This document shows, in pieces, positions 1 to 8,201 of a stretch of 15,438 nucleotides of DNA. The stretch spans positions 1-15,438 of the forward strand of contig CALGAJ010000195.1 in NCBI GenBank assembly GCA_937951975.1, given 5' to 3'. Position 1 is the stretch's first letter, and each line of letters opens with the position of its first letter. This DNA comes from an uncultured Desulfotignum sp. (GTDB taxonomy: Bacteria > Desulfobacterota > Desulfobacteria > Desulfobacterales > Desulfobacteraceae). Below the pieces are notes generated by a model. It worked only from the letters and a program-made list of their open reading frames with translations, was not told the origin of the DNA and did no database searches. Made by a program: the position numbers and the translations under genes.

Positions 1-3000
1 CATGTTTCTCGCATCCAGGATTTCAGGTCCTGCCCCCAGATTCACATAGGCTCTTAACTGCTGATAAAATGCATTGTCTTCGACATTTTTCTGCAATGCA
101 CCGGTTTTGGAGTCGCAGGTGATGTTTCCGGCCCTGTAAATACTTACATCCAGTCCGTTTTTTCTTTCCTCAAAAAGAAGTTTTTCTGAAATAAGCTTTG
201 AGCGCACATAAAAATTGTCTGTTTGCTGATGTTTATCAAGATCTGATTCCGTAAAAAGAACTTTGGTTCTCCCGTCAACAGTTCCCGCACCGATTGAAGT
301 TGTGGAGTCATGGTGAAGGGTTTTTTTTCTTCCTGTTCTGGCAAATATAACCGTCATTTTCACGCTTTGGATATTTGCCTGTTCAAATTCTTCCCAGGTT
401 CCGTAGTGCCTTGTCAGTGCGGCGGAATTTAAAATCGCCTCAATTTTTTCTGTCAGTGTTTCATACAGATCGGTTTCCATCCCGAAATTTTTCTTTGCAA
501 GGTCCGCCGGCAGCACTTCAAGGCGTGATCCTGCCATGGAATAAAGCTCCTGGTTGAATCTGAGCCTGAAAACATCGGAAAGCCTTTTTTCAGCCTCTTT
601 TTGGGTTTTTCCCCGAACCAGGGCGGTGACAGAAGCGTCCGTTTCTGTCAGCAAAACCCTTAAAAGATCGGTGCCAAGAGTTCCGGTAGCGCCTGTCAGA
701 AGAATATGTTCCGGCCATTTGACAACATCTGGGTCAAGGGGTTCCTCTGCTTCCACAAGGTTTGAATACGCGGTCAATTCTTGTTCATATAACGGATCTT
801 CCTGTGCCGGTTCTGCCATTTTTTTCAAATGCATCAGCCGGTTTGCCCTGGATCCTCCAGCTTCTTTAAAGTTTGCCGCCTGATCCGCAATGGTGGTGTG
901 GGAGAAGATATCCGATGCGGTGATGTCAAAAAACTCGCTCAATCCGGCCAGAAGTGAGATGGCCCGCAAGGAATCCCCGCCGATTTCAAAAAAGGAATCA
1001 AAAGCTGAAAAGTTTGTGTGCCCCAGGACCTCTTTCCAGCATTGGATAATACGAACCTCTTTTTCACTGCCCGCTTGAATGGGACCGGCGGCAGACGGTG
1101 AGATCAGTTCAGGCTTCGGCAGTTTCGAGCGGTCGATTTTTCCGTTGACATTCAAAGGCATTTTTTCAAGGGCGATCAGATGCGTTGGAATCATATATTC
1201 CGGAAGAATGGACCTCAGATGTGACAGAATCTCTTTTTTTGACACTTCCGATTCACAAGTATAGTAGGCGGCAAGGACCTTGTTCCCGGGGGTTTCTTCA
1301 ATTGGAACCACAACGCTTTCAACCACGTTTTCCATCTGTGACAGCCGTCTTGAAATTTCACCCGGCTCGATTCTGAAGCCTCTGATTTTGACCTGAAAAT
1401 CCAGACGCTCCATGAACTCCACCACCCCGCTGTTCAGCCATCTTCCCCTGTCTCCGGTTCTGTACATCCGCTCCCCTTTAAAAAACGGATCTTGAACAAA
1501 GGCGTTCCGGGTCAGTTCCGGGCGGTTATGGTACCCTCTTGCCACCCCTTGTCCGGCAACACATATTTCTCCGGGCATTCCAATGGGGCACAACCGCCCT
1601 TTTTTATCGAGAATATAAACCCGGTAGTTGTCCACCGGAGACCCCACCGGCGGATTGTCCATGACTTCGGACAGATCATGGCTCAGGCAGGCCATGGTGG
1701 TTTCACTGGGGCCGTATTCATTTGTCAGGCGGTACGGGCCGAGCCTGTATCTTGTCAGCCGGTCCCCGCCGACAACCAGGGTTTTGAGTGACCGGCCCTG
1801 GGCCATTCTCATGAACTGCTCCGCGAACTGGGTGGGGAAATGGGCATGGCTGATGTTCTCTCTCATGAAATAGGCATCCAGTTCCTTTGGAGAAAGGCGC
1901 AGGTTTTCAGGAATGATATGAAGGGTGCCCCCGGATGTCAAAGGGGCAAAGATCTGAACGACGGAGACATCAAAGCTGAATGATGCAAAGGCCGCGGTAT
2001 TTGAGTGCTGATCGATTTTATGGTGGGTTCTGTACCAGTGTATGAAATTGACCATGGAATGGTGTTCGATGGCCACGCCTTTGGGCGTTCCCGTGGAACC
2101 GGAGGTGAAAATCAGATAAGCCAGTTCATTTCCGCCGTTAAGGACCCCCGGGTTTTCGTCGGATTCGGAAATCTTTGAGTCGACACTGATTTTAACAAGG
2201 TCCGGGTCAAAAGTGTCAAGGCTCTCGGATGATCCCACAACGGCAAACGCCCGGGTGTCTTCAATGATGAAAGATTTTCTTTCATCGGGATAGGAAGGAT
2301 CCACTGCCACGTAGGCACATCCTGCCTTTAACACCGCAATCATGGATACGACGGCATGCGCGGATCTGTCCGCCGCCACGACGGCAATGGTATCCCCGGA
2401 TTTTTTCTGTTTTAAAAGAACGTTTGCAGCCCGGTTTGACATTTCCTCCAGTTCTTTATAAGTGAGGGTGTGGGCACCTGAAACAATGGCGGTTTTGTCC
2501 GGGTGTTTTTTGGCGGACAAGGAGACGGCATGGCACACCGTGGGCCAGTCCGGCATGGGAACAGGGCGGGGATTGAACCGGTTCAAAAGGGTTTCTTTTT
2601 CTTCAGCACATAATATATCGATGTCACCGACTGCAATATCGATGTTTTCGGAAACCGATTCAAGAATCCGTGTGAAATGGGACATGAACCTGGCCATGGT
2701 TTCCCCGGAATAAAGGGCTTTTCTGTAATCTGCCCGCAGATTCACGCACCCGTTTTTCACGGATGCGCCGAATGATATGTCGAATTTTGCCGTGCCCGTG
2801 GAAATAAACCCGGTTGCTGCGCGGATGCTGCCGGCTTCGATCAGATTTGTTATGCCGGTTTCCTGCATGACGAAGTTGACGTCAAAAAGCGGATGTCTGC
2901 CCGGCCCGCGGTTCAGACCGAGTTTTTCATACAGGGCGGAAATGGGATATTCACTGTTTGCATAGATGGCTCTCATATGCTGCCTGGTTTCATTCAAAAG

Positions 3001-6000
3001 CGCGGCAAACGGCTTGCCGTTGTCCGGCCGGTGCCGGGTGGGAAGGGTCCTGACAAACATTCCCACAACGGCTTCTGCTTCTGACAGGTCTCTTCCGGAG
3101 GTGCTTGTGCCGATGATGACATCTTCTGTGTCGCTCCATCTTGCAATCAGGATGGAAAGGGCGGCAAGCATGACCTGGTGAAGGGTTGATTCGTGTTTTT
3201 TTGCCAGTTGTTTAAGCTTTTCCGTGAGTTCGAAACTCAGAACCTCAAGGTGTTCATCCCCTTCAAAATCGGTTCCCGGTTTTCTGGCCCTGTCCGTGGG
3301 AAGTCCTGTTTCCGGCGGATTGGAAAAATTTTCAATCCAGAACCGTTCCTGGTTTTTCTTTACCTCCTCCTGTCTTTGGGCCTCTCTGTAGGTAAAGTCC
3401 CTGTGCTGGAAAACAAGGGGCTTAGGCGCTTTCCCCTGATAAAGTTCAAACAGGTCTCTGACAATGATGCCCACGGATACCCCGTCACTGACAATATGGT
3501 GCATATCCATCAAAAGGACATGATCCTGAGGGGTGCCCGTGTTTTGAAGCGCAAGCAGTTTGACCCTGAAAAGAGGGGGTTTTGACAGGTCAAACGGTTT
3601 TACAAAATGGTGAATCACCGGTTCCAGGCTCCCGGGCGCGACTTCGCTGAATTCCATTTTAAGGGGAGGATTGTCCCGGGGTATCTGAACACATGTGCCG
3701 TCGATGATGTCAAACTGTGTTCGAAGAGACACATGCCTTTTTAAAAGGTTTCTTACGGCACCAGACAATGCTTTTCTGTCCAGGTCTCCCTGGATATCGA
3801 TTCTCAAAGGCATGTTGTAGCTGGTGTTGATGCCCGGCATCCTGCTTAACAGAAAAAGCTGCTGCTGGGCCACAGACGCCGGATAATGGGGAAGTTCCGG
3901 CGCTTTTTCAATAATGGCTTTACCCCGGTCTTTTCCGGTTGCTTCAAGAAATTTTGCCATCTTCTGGGGGCTGGGGTTGGAAAAGATATCTGAAAGGGAA
4001 ATCTCGTATTCCAGGGTTTTTCTTATTTTTACCTGAAGCGCCACCGCCCTTAAAGAATCTCCGCCGCACCGGAAAAAATCCGCATCCGCACTGATTTTTT
4101 CAAGGTTCAAAAGTTTTGACCAGATATTTGCAAGGTCCTGCTCAAGGCCGTTTTTCGGTTCGATATGGTCTTTTTTGGGGTCAATGTTTTTTTCAGGTTC
4201 CGGCAGTTTGAGCCGGTCGATTTTTCCGCTTGGCGTGATGGGCAGCCTGTCCATCTGAACCAGATGGAGGGGAACCATGAATTCAGGGATTCTTTTTTTG
4301 AGAAAGGTTTTGAAACCCTCTTCCGGTACTGTTTTTTCACTGACAAAATATCCGCAAAGATAAACCCTTCCCCGGGTGTCTGTGAAATCCGCGACCGCCG
4401 CCTGGGAAACGCCTTGAAATTCAAGCATCGCGTTTTCAATTTCTCCAAGCTCGATCCTGAACCCCCGCAGTTTCACCTGCCGGTCCATTCTTCCTAAATG
4501 AAGCAGTTTCCCATCCGGCATGAAAGCGGCCAGATCGCCTGTTCTGTACATGGTGTCTTTTTTGTAAAACGGATCGAGGACAAAGCATTCCTTTGTTTTT
4601 TCAGGCCGGTTGTGATATCCGATTGCCACACACGGTCCTGAAATGCAGAGCTCTCCGGGTGCTCCCGGAGGCTGCGGATTGTTGTGTTTATCAAGGACAT
4701 ACACCCTGCATCCGGGCATCGGCCTTCCGATCGGAATGTTTTCCTCGTAGGTTTCAACCCGTTCTCCGGTCACAAAAATGGAACATTCCGTGGGACCGTA
4801 AAGATTGAATAACTGATAGCTTCTTTTTGTGAACGTTCTTAATTTTTCTCCTCCCAGAACAAGGGTTTTCAGTGATTTATTGTCCATGTATTCCATGAAC
4901 TGCTCCCCCAGCTGGGTTGTGAGAAATCCGAAAGTTATTTTATATTTTTCGTAGTACTCATTCAAAGGGCCCAGGGACAGCTTGATTTCTTCGGGAACCA
5001 GATGAAGCTCCGCGCCTGAAAAAAGCGCGGTAAACACTTCAAGAAGGCTTGCATCAAAGGAAAAACTGGCATGCTTGGCAATTTTGTCTTCAGATGTGAT
5101 CCTGTATTCTTCTATTGCGCCGAGAATAATGTTTGAAAGGCCCTGGTGTTTCAGGATGACGCCTTTGGGTTTTCCTGTGGACCCGGAGGTGTAAATGACG
5201 ACACAGGGGTCTTCAGGCTTTGCACAAGATGTGAAAGAGGCGTCCGGTCCCTTGAAAATATCCGGGTCATCCATGTTGACAAGCGTTGTGCCCTTGAAAT
5301 CCCTTTCATTGATAAATCTTTGGGCGGTTACAAGGCAGGGGGCGTTTACATCCCCGAGCATGAAACTGATCCTTTCATCGGGATATTCCGCATCAATGGG
5401 CATAAAGGCGGCCCCTGTCTTCAAGATGGCGGTCTGGGCAATAATGATCTCCGGGCACCGGTCCATTAAAAGGCCTGCGACGGTTCCGGGTCTTACCCCC
5501 ATTTCATGAAGTTTTTCTGCAAGGATATCTGAAAGCCGGCCGAGTTCTCCATAGGTGAGAATCCTGTCCCGCCACACCACAGCAGGTGCGCCCGGATTTC
5601 TTCGGCACTGCCTGGAAATCATGTCATGCACGGTGGAATCACTTCCGTTGACAGGATCACGGGGGTTGAACCCTTGAATGATCCCAGCTTTTTCCTTTTC
5701 GCTCAAAAAGGGAATGTCGCCGGCCTTTGACCCGGGATGGTCAAGGGCATTGTTGATTAAAGTTTCAATATGCCTTGACATCTGCTCTATCTGCCAGGGT
5801 TCAAAGCAGTCTTTCCTGTAGATGAAAACGGTTTCCAGGGGGATTTCTCTTTTTTCATCCGCCTTTGGATAGGAAAAATAGATGGTCAGGGCGTTTTCAG
5901 ATTCTCCGTAGCTGTGGATATAAAGCTCACAGTCATCCGGGATATCCGGTCTTAAAAATTCAACCACGGACACAGAGCTGAGTTTCGGGGCTTCCCCATG

Positions 6001-7002
6001 GGTGGCCCTCAAATCCGAGACAAGCTGGTCATAGGGATATCTTTCGTGCACAAGGGCTTCTTTGACCGCTGTCCTGGTTTGAGAGAGAATGTCTTTGAAT
6101 GACGCCTCTTTGGGAATATCGAGCTTTAAAAGGACCGAGCTGACAAACATTGCCATTGCATTCTGCATGGCACCGGGATGACGGTTCCCCGTGGCAGACC
6201 CAAACACGGCGTCATCCCGGTTGAAGATTCTTGAAAAATAGATGCCGAGCGCAGACACAAAGATTCTGAAAGGCGACACTTTTTCTTTATTGCAGAATGC
6301 CGCAATTTTCTCCGCTGTCTGCCGGTCAAAACGGCTGACATGCTTTAAGACGGCAAGCTCTCCCTTCGGCACTTTAAGCCCGGATTCCATGGGTTCAGAG
6401 ATGGTTTCAAACCGGTTGTTCCAGTAAGTTTTGTCCGCGTTATATTTTTCTGAGGTAAAATATTGATTTTCATTCTCAATGGCAGGCATCGGATCGGATG
6501 GAAAAATGTCCGGCCGATACTTGTCATTTCCTTTCATCAGTTCCTCATATGCCCTGAAAATATGCGCGGCTGCCACTGAGTTGGATCTTCCGTCCATGGC
6601 GATATGGTGATAAAGGGTATACAGGTACACAGCGTTTCCGGGGCCTTTTAACACCGCAAAATAATGGAGCGGACTGTCAAGCATTTCAATGGGGACGGCA
6701 CTTTTGGCTTCAAGAAATTCAAGGCAGAACGGGTCGCTTTTGTCCGAAAAATTGAAACGGTCTATGATGATGTCAGGGTTTTTTGTAAAATATTTGAAAG
6801 GGACCCCGTCTTTTTCCGTAAATCTGACGCCAAGACCGGGCTGGCAGCCCATTGAAAGGGAAACCGCCTTTTCCATGATGGTAACGTCTCCGTCCGGGAT
6901 CCGGTATGACGTCGGGATATTCCACATGGAAGATTCAGGGTTCAATTTCTGGGTGAGATAAATTCTTTTTTCAGCATGGGTAAGCGGGTACATCTTTACC
7001 AT
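1..7002 (-). CDS. Dimodular NRPS with terminal thioester reductase, C-A-T-C-A-T-R (partial, 3' end outside window)
   Basis: Builds a dipeptide on carrier proteins and releases it reductively with NAD(P)H, giving an aldehyde or alcohol. I read the frame without a stop from the ATG at 7002 to the left edge (2334 codons). Domains in order: C1 (about 1-440, HHIAMDG at 132-138), A1 (about 455-930, YTSGSTGKPKG at 604-614), T1 (GGDSL, phosphopantetheine Ser983), C2 (about 1035-1460, HHIVSDG at 1168-1174), A2 (about 1485-1960, FTSGSTGTPKG from 1632), T2 (GGDSL, Ser2011), and R (from about 2098, nucleotide-binding TGATGTLG at 2103-2110, catalytic YVRSK with Tyr2265 and Lys2269). Both A domains keep the A10 GKIDR lysine. 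The last 130-150 residues of R are missing at the edge. The start is chosen because AAGGA lies 8 nt upstream; an in-frame ATG at 7047 has no ribosome site. A C domain at the N-terminus with no module before it suggests fatty-acyl capping (inference). Arginine codons are largely AGA/AGG, unlike the genes to the right. No tailoring or phosphopantetheinyl transferase gene is in view. Confidence 0.95.
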   Translation of the reverse strand, partial: MVKMYPLTHAEKRIYLTQKLNPESSMWNIPTSYRIPDGDVTIMEKAVSLSMGCQPGLGVRFTEKDGVPFKYFTKNPDIIIDRFNFSDKSDPFCLEFLEAKSAVPIEMLDSPLHYFAVLKGPGNAVYLYTLYHHIAMDGRSNSVAAAHIFRAYEELMKGNDKYRPDIFPSDPMPAIENENQYFTSEKYNADKTYWNNRFETISEPMESGLKVPKGELAVLKHVSRFDRQTAEKIAAFCNKEKVSPFRIFVSALGIYFSRIFNRDDAVFGSATGNRHPGAMQNAMAMFVSSVLLKLDIPKEASFKDILSQTRTAVKEALVHERYPYDQLVSDLRATHGEAPKLSSVSVVEFLRPDIPDDCELYIHSYGESENALTIYFSYPKADEKREIPLETVFIYRKDCFEPWQIEQMSRHIETLINNALDHPGSKAGDIPFLSEKEKAGIIQGFNPRDPVNGSDSTVHDMISRQCRRNPGAPAVVWRDRILTYGELGRLSDILAEKLHEMGVRPGTVAGLLMDRCPEIIIAQTAILKTGAAFMPIDAEYPDERISFMLGDVNAPCLVTAQRFINERDFKGTTLVNMDDPDIFKGPDASFTSCAKPEDPCVVIYTSGSTGKPKGVILKHQGLSNIILGAIEEYRITSEDKIAKHASFSFDASLLEVFTALFSGAELHLVPEEIKLSLGPLNEYYEKYKITFGFLTTQLGEQFMEYMDNKSLKTLVLGGEKLRTFTKRSYQLFNLYGPTECSIFVTGERVETYEENIPIGRPMPGCRVYVLDKHNNPQPPGAPGELCISGPCVAIGYHNRPEKTKECFVLDPFYKKDTMYRTGDLAAFMPDGKLLHLGRMDRQVKLRGFRIELGEIENAMLEFQGVSQAAVADFTDTRGRVYLCGYFVSEKTVPEEGFKTFLKKRIPEFMVPLHLVQMDRLPITPSGKIDRLKLPEPEKNIDPKKDHIEPKNGLEQDLANIWSKLLNLEKISADADFFRCGGDSLRAVALQVKIRKTLEYEISLSDIFSNPSPQKMAKFLEATGKDRGKAIIEKAPELPHYPASVAQQQLFLLSRMPGINTSYNMPLRIDIQGDLDRKALSGAVRNLLKRHVSLRTQFDIIDGTCVQIPRDNPPLKMEFSEVAPGSLEPVIHHFVKPFDLSKPPLFRVKLLALQNTGTPQDHVLLMDMHHIVSDGVSVGIIVRDLFELYQGKAPKPLVFQHRDFTYREAQRQEEVKKNQERFWIENFSNPPETGLPTDRARKPGTDFEGDEHLEVLSFELTEKLKQLAKKHESTLHQVMLAALSILIARWSDTEDVIIGTSTSGRDLSEAEAVVGMFVRTLPTRHRPDNGKPFAALLNETRQHMRAIYANSEYPISALYEKLGLNRGPGRHPLFDVNFVMQETGITNLIEAGSIRAATGFISTGTAKFDISFGASVKNGCVNLRADYRKALYSGETMARFMSHFTRILESVSENIDIAVGDIDILCAEEKETLLNRFNPRPVPMPDWPTVCHAVSLSAKKHPDKTAIVSGAHTLTYKELEEMSNRAANVLLKQKKSGDTIAVVAADRSAHAVVSMIAVLKAGCAYVAVDPSYPDERKSFIIEDTRAFAVVGSSESLDTFDPDLVKISVDSKISESDENPGVLNGGNELAYLIFTSGSTGTPKGVAIEHHSMVNFIHWYRTHHKIDQHSNTAAFASFSFDVSVVQIFAPLTSGGTLHIIPENLRLSPKELDAYFMRENISHAHFPTQFAEQFMRMAQGRSLKTLVVGGDRLTRYRLGPYRLTNEYGPSETTMACLSHDLSEVMDNPPVGSPVDNYRVYILDKKGRLCPIGMPGEICVAGQGVARGYHNRPELTRNAFVQDPFFKGERMYRTGDRGRWLNSGVVEFMERLDFQVKIRGFRIEPGEISRRLSQMENVVESVVVPIEETPGNKVLAAYYTCESEVSKKEILSHLRSILPEYMIPTHLIALEKMPLNVNGKIDRSKLPKPELISPSAAGPIQAGSEKEVRIIQCWKEVLGHTNFSAFDSFFEIGGDSLRAISLLAGLSEFFDITASDIFSHTTIADQAANFKEAGGSRANRLMHLKKMAEPAQEDPLYEQELTAYSNLVEAEEPLDPDVVKWPEHILLTGATGTLGTDLLRVLLTETDASVTALVRGKTQKEAEKRLSDVFRLRFNQELYSMAGSRLEVLPADLAKKNFGMETDLYETLTEKIEAILNSAALTRHYGTWEEFEQANIQSVKMTVIFARTGRKKTLHHDSTTSIGAGTVDGRTKVLFTESDLDKHQQTDNFYVRSKLISEKLLFEERKNGLDVSIYRAGNITCDSKTGALQKNVEDNAFYQQLRAYVNLGAGPEILDARNM

Positions 7003-7103
7003 TGATACATCCTTATTGCCTTTATTTGCGGAAGCGCTGTTTGACATTTACCAGGGCCGTTTGTCAGTGTCCAAATCAGGTTCATCATCACAAAGTTTTT
7101 GCA

Positions 7104-7132
7104 TGTATAAAAAATTTCCCTGGTTTTGACAA
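7104..7132 (-). promoter_or_regulatory. Candidate sigma70-type promoter for the NRPS gene
   Basis: On the minus strand, TTGTCA (7127-7132) and TATACA (7104-7109) are separated by exactly 17 bases. Transcription would begin near 7097, giving a leader of about 95 nt before the ATG at 7002. The fit is 5/6 for the -35 and 4/6 for the -10. It is predicted from sequence alone. Confidence 0.5.
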
Positions 7133-7192
7133 CCATAGAGTCCCGGGTCCATAAAGAACGGCAAAATGAAATTCAGGGGGCCGCGCATGCGG

Positions 7193-7236
7193 CTAACCTT
7201 TTTCTAACATAAAATTAAAATAAATCTAATGCGCAT
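7193..7236 (+). promoter_or_regulatory. Pho-box-like array of four 11-bp direct repeats upstream of pstB
   Basis: Four consecutive units, each a 7-mer plus a 4-base spacer (AT-only in the first three), start at 7193, 7204, 7215 and 7226. The cores are CTAACCT, CTAACAT, TTAAAAT and CTAATGC. The 11-bp period and 7+4 layout match the PhoB-binding arrangement (E. coli core CTGTCAT), and CTAACAT agrees with that core at 5 of 7 positions. Location just before a phosphate transporter ATPase and 8 bases before a TATAGT -10 supports activation under phosphate starvation. The PhoB ortholog is not in the window. Confidence 0.6.
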
Positions 7237-7240
7237 CCTT

Positions 7241-7246
7241 TATAGT
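7241..7246 (+). promoter_or_regulatory. -10 element (TATAGT) of the predicted Pho-type pstB promoter
   Basis: TATAGT is 5/6 to the sigma70 -10 consensus and lies 8 bases after the last 7-mer of the repeat array, about where it sits in Pho-regulated promoters that lack a good -35. Transcription would start near 7253, leaving a leader of roughly 88 nt before the ATG at 7341. This argues against translation beginning at the GTG at 7245. Confidence 0.5.
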
Positions 7247-7285
7247 GACGGTCCTGATTAGGGGAAACAAGTGGGCTGTACCCGT

Positions 7286-7303
7286 CCGGTCATTATCGAC
7301 CGG
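7286..7303 (+). repeat. Small inverted repeat in the predicted pstB leader
   Basis: CCGGTC (7286-7291) and GACCGG (7298-7303) flank a 6-base loop. The hairpin would form in the untranslated leader, about 37 bases before the start codon. No T-run follows, so it is not a terminator. It could affect mRNA stability or be an operator half-site pair, or it may be chance. Confidence 0.3.
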
Positions 7304-7340
7304 CGGTTTCAAGATAAAGATTAACATAAAGAAGCCTGTG

Positions 7341-8201
7341 ATGGATTCAAAACATACGGATAAAACGGCCATTCCCAAGCGGTCCCACCGGCTGGTTCCC
7401 AAAGACAACCGGAACACGGTGGGGGAAAAGCAGGTGGAAAACCCCAAAATGCGGTGTGAAGAGATCAGCGTTTTTTATGACAACGGCGGCACCAAAGCCA
7501 TCAATGCCGTGTCACTGGATATCGGCACCAATGAAGTCATCGCCATGATCGGTCCGTCCGGATGCGGCAAATCCACGTTCATCCGCTGCCTCAACCGCAT
7601 GAACGACACCATTGAAGGCTGTAAGGTGGAAGGCCGCATTTATCTGGACGGTAAAAACATCTATGACAAAGATGTGGATGTGGTGCCGCTGCGGGCAAGG
7701 GTGGGCATGGTGTTTCAGAAACCCAATCCGTTTCCCAAATCCATTTTTGACAATGTGGCGTATGCGCCCCGGATTCACGGGCTGGTGACCAGCAAGGGTG
7801 AGACCGAGGAGCTGGTGGAAAAATCCCTGGTCCGGGCCGGTTTGTGGAACGAGGTCAAGGACCGCCTGAACCAGCCAGGGACCGGGCTTTCCGGTGGCCA
7901 GCAGCAGCGGCTGTGCATTGCCCGGGCCATTGCGGTGAACCCGGAAGTGATCCTCATGGATGAGCCCTGTTCCGCCCTGGATCCCATTGCCACGGCCATC
8001 ATCGAAGAGCTCATCGAAGAGCTGCGGCAGGAATACGCCATTGCCATTGTGACCCATTCCATGCAGCAGGCCTCCCGGGTATCCCAGCGCACCGCCTATT
8101 TTCACCTGGGGGATCTCATCGAAATCGGTCCCACGGAACAGATTTTTCTCAATCCCCTGCACCAGCTGACCCAGGATTACATCACCGGCCGGTTCGGTTA
8201 A
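7341..8201 (+). CDS. pstB: Phosphate ABC transporter ATP-binding protein PstB
   Basis: The cytoplasmic ATPase that powers high-affinity phosphate import through PstSCA. With the ATG at 7341 it is 286 residues. Visible motifs: Walker A GPSGCGKST (71-79), Q-loop Gln126, signature LSGGQQQR (183-190), Walker B ending in MDEP (206-209), D-loop SALD (211-214), H-loop His239, and the typical PstB ending DYITGRFG. Recognisable homology begins near residue 37 (MRCEEIS), so there is a charged N-terminal extension of about 36 residues. The ribosome site before 7341 is weak (AAGAAG), but the promoter placement rules out the GTG at 7245, and the internal ATG at 7459 has no ribosome site. It stands alone: no pstS, pstC, pstA or phoU adjoins it, although a Pho-like promoter precedes it. 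Base composition and CGC/CGG arginine codons match the genes to the right, not the NRPS. The stop shares the sequence GTTAAC with the convergent truncated gene. Confidence 0.93.
   Translation: MDSKHTDKTAIPKRSHRLVPKDNRNTVGEKQVENPKMRCEEISVFYDNGGTKAINAVSLDIGTNEVIAMIGPSGCGKSTFIRCLNRMNDTIEGCKVEGRIYLDGKNIYDKDVDVVPLRARVGMVFQKPNPFPKSIFDNVAYAPRIHGLVTSKGETEELVEKSLVRAGLWNEVKDRLNQPGTGLSGGQQQRLCIARAIAVNPEVILMDEPCSALDPIATAIIEELIEELRQEYAIAIVTHSMQQASRVSQRTAYFHLGDLIEIGPTEQIFLNPLHQLTQDYITGRFG

Larger units (their letters stand above)
7003..7340. promoter_or_regulatory. Divergent intergenic control region between the NRPS and pstB
   Basis: A 338-base stretch without a convincing gene. It carries the NRPS promoter (minus strand), a Pho-box-like repeat array and -10 for pstB (plus strand), and a small dyad in the pstB leader, each listed separately. 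A GTG-initiated in-frame extension of pstB from 7245 exists, but it overlaps the -10 element and lacks a ribosome site. I saw no transposon ends or tRNA remnant here, although the base composition changes across this region. Confidence 0.7.

Noticed and set aside
1..7002. Apparent lack of any long open frame on either strand, suggesting a decayed region
   Set aside because: The minus-strand frame starting at 7002 is open to the window edge, with no stop and with all NRPS motifs in register; it only appears missing because its stop lies outside the window.
7003..7047. NRPS start at the in-frame ATG at 7047
   Set aside because: No ribosome site precedes it and the extra 15 residues have no C-domain character; ATG 7002 has AAGGA at good distance.
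7245..7340. pstB start at GTG 7245 (318 residues)
   Set aside because: The GTG overlaps the predicted -10 element and the added 32 residues show no PstB similarity or ribosome site.
7512..8162. 216-codon minus-strand frame opposite pstB
   Set aside because: Antisense shadow of a clear ATPase gene; its translation has no recognisable domain.
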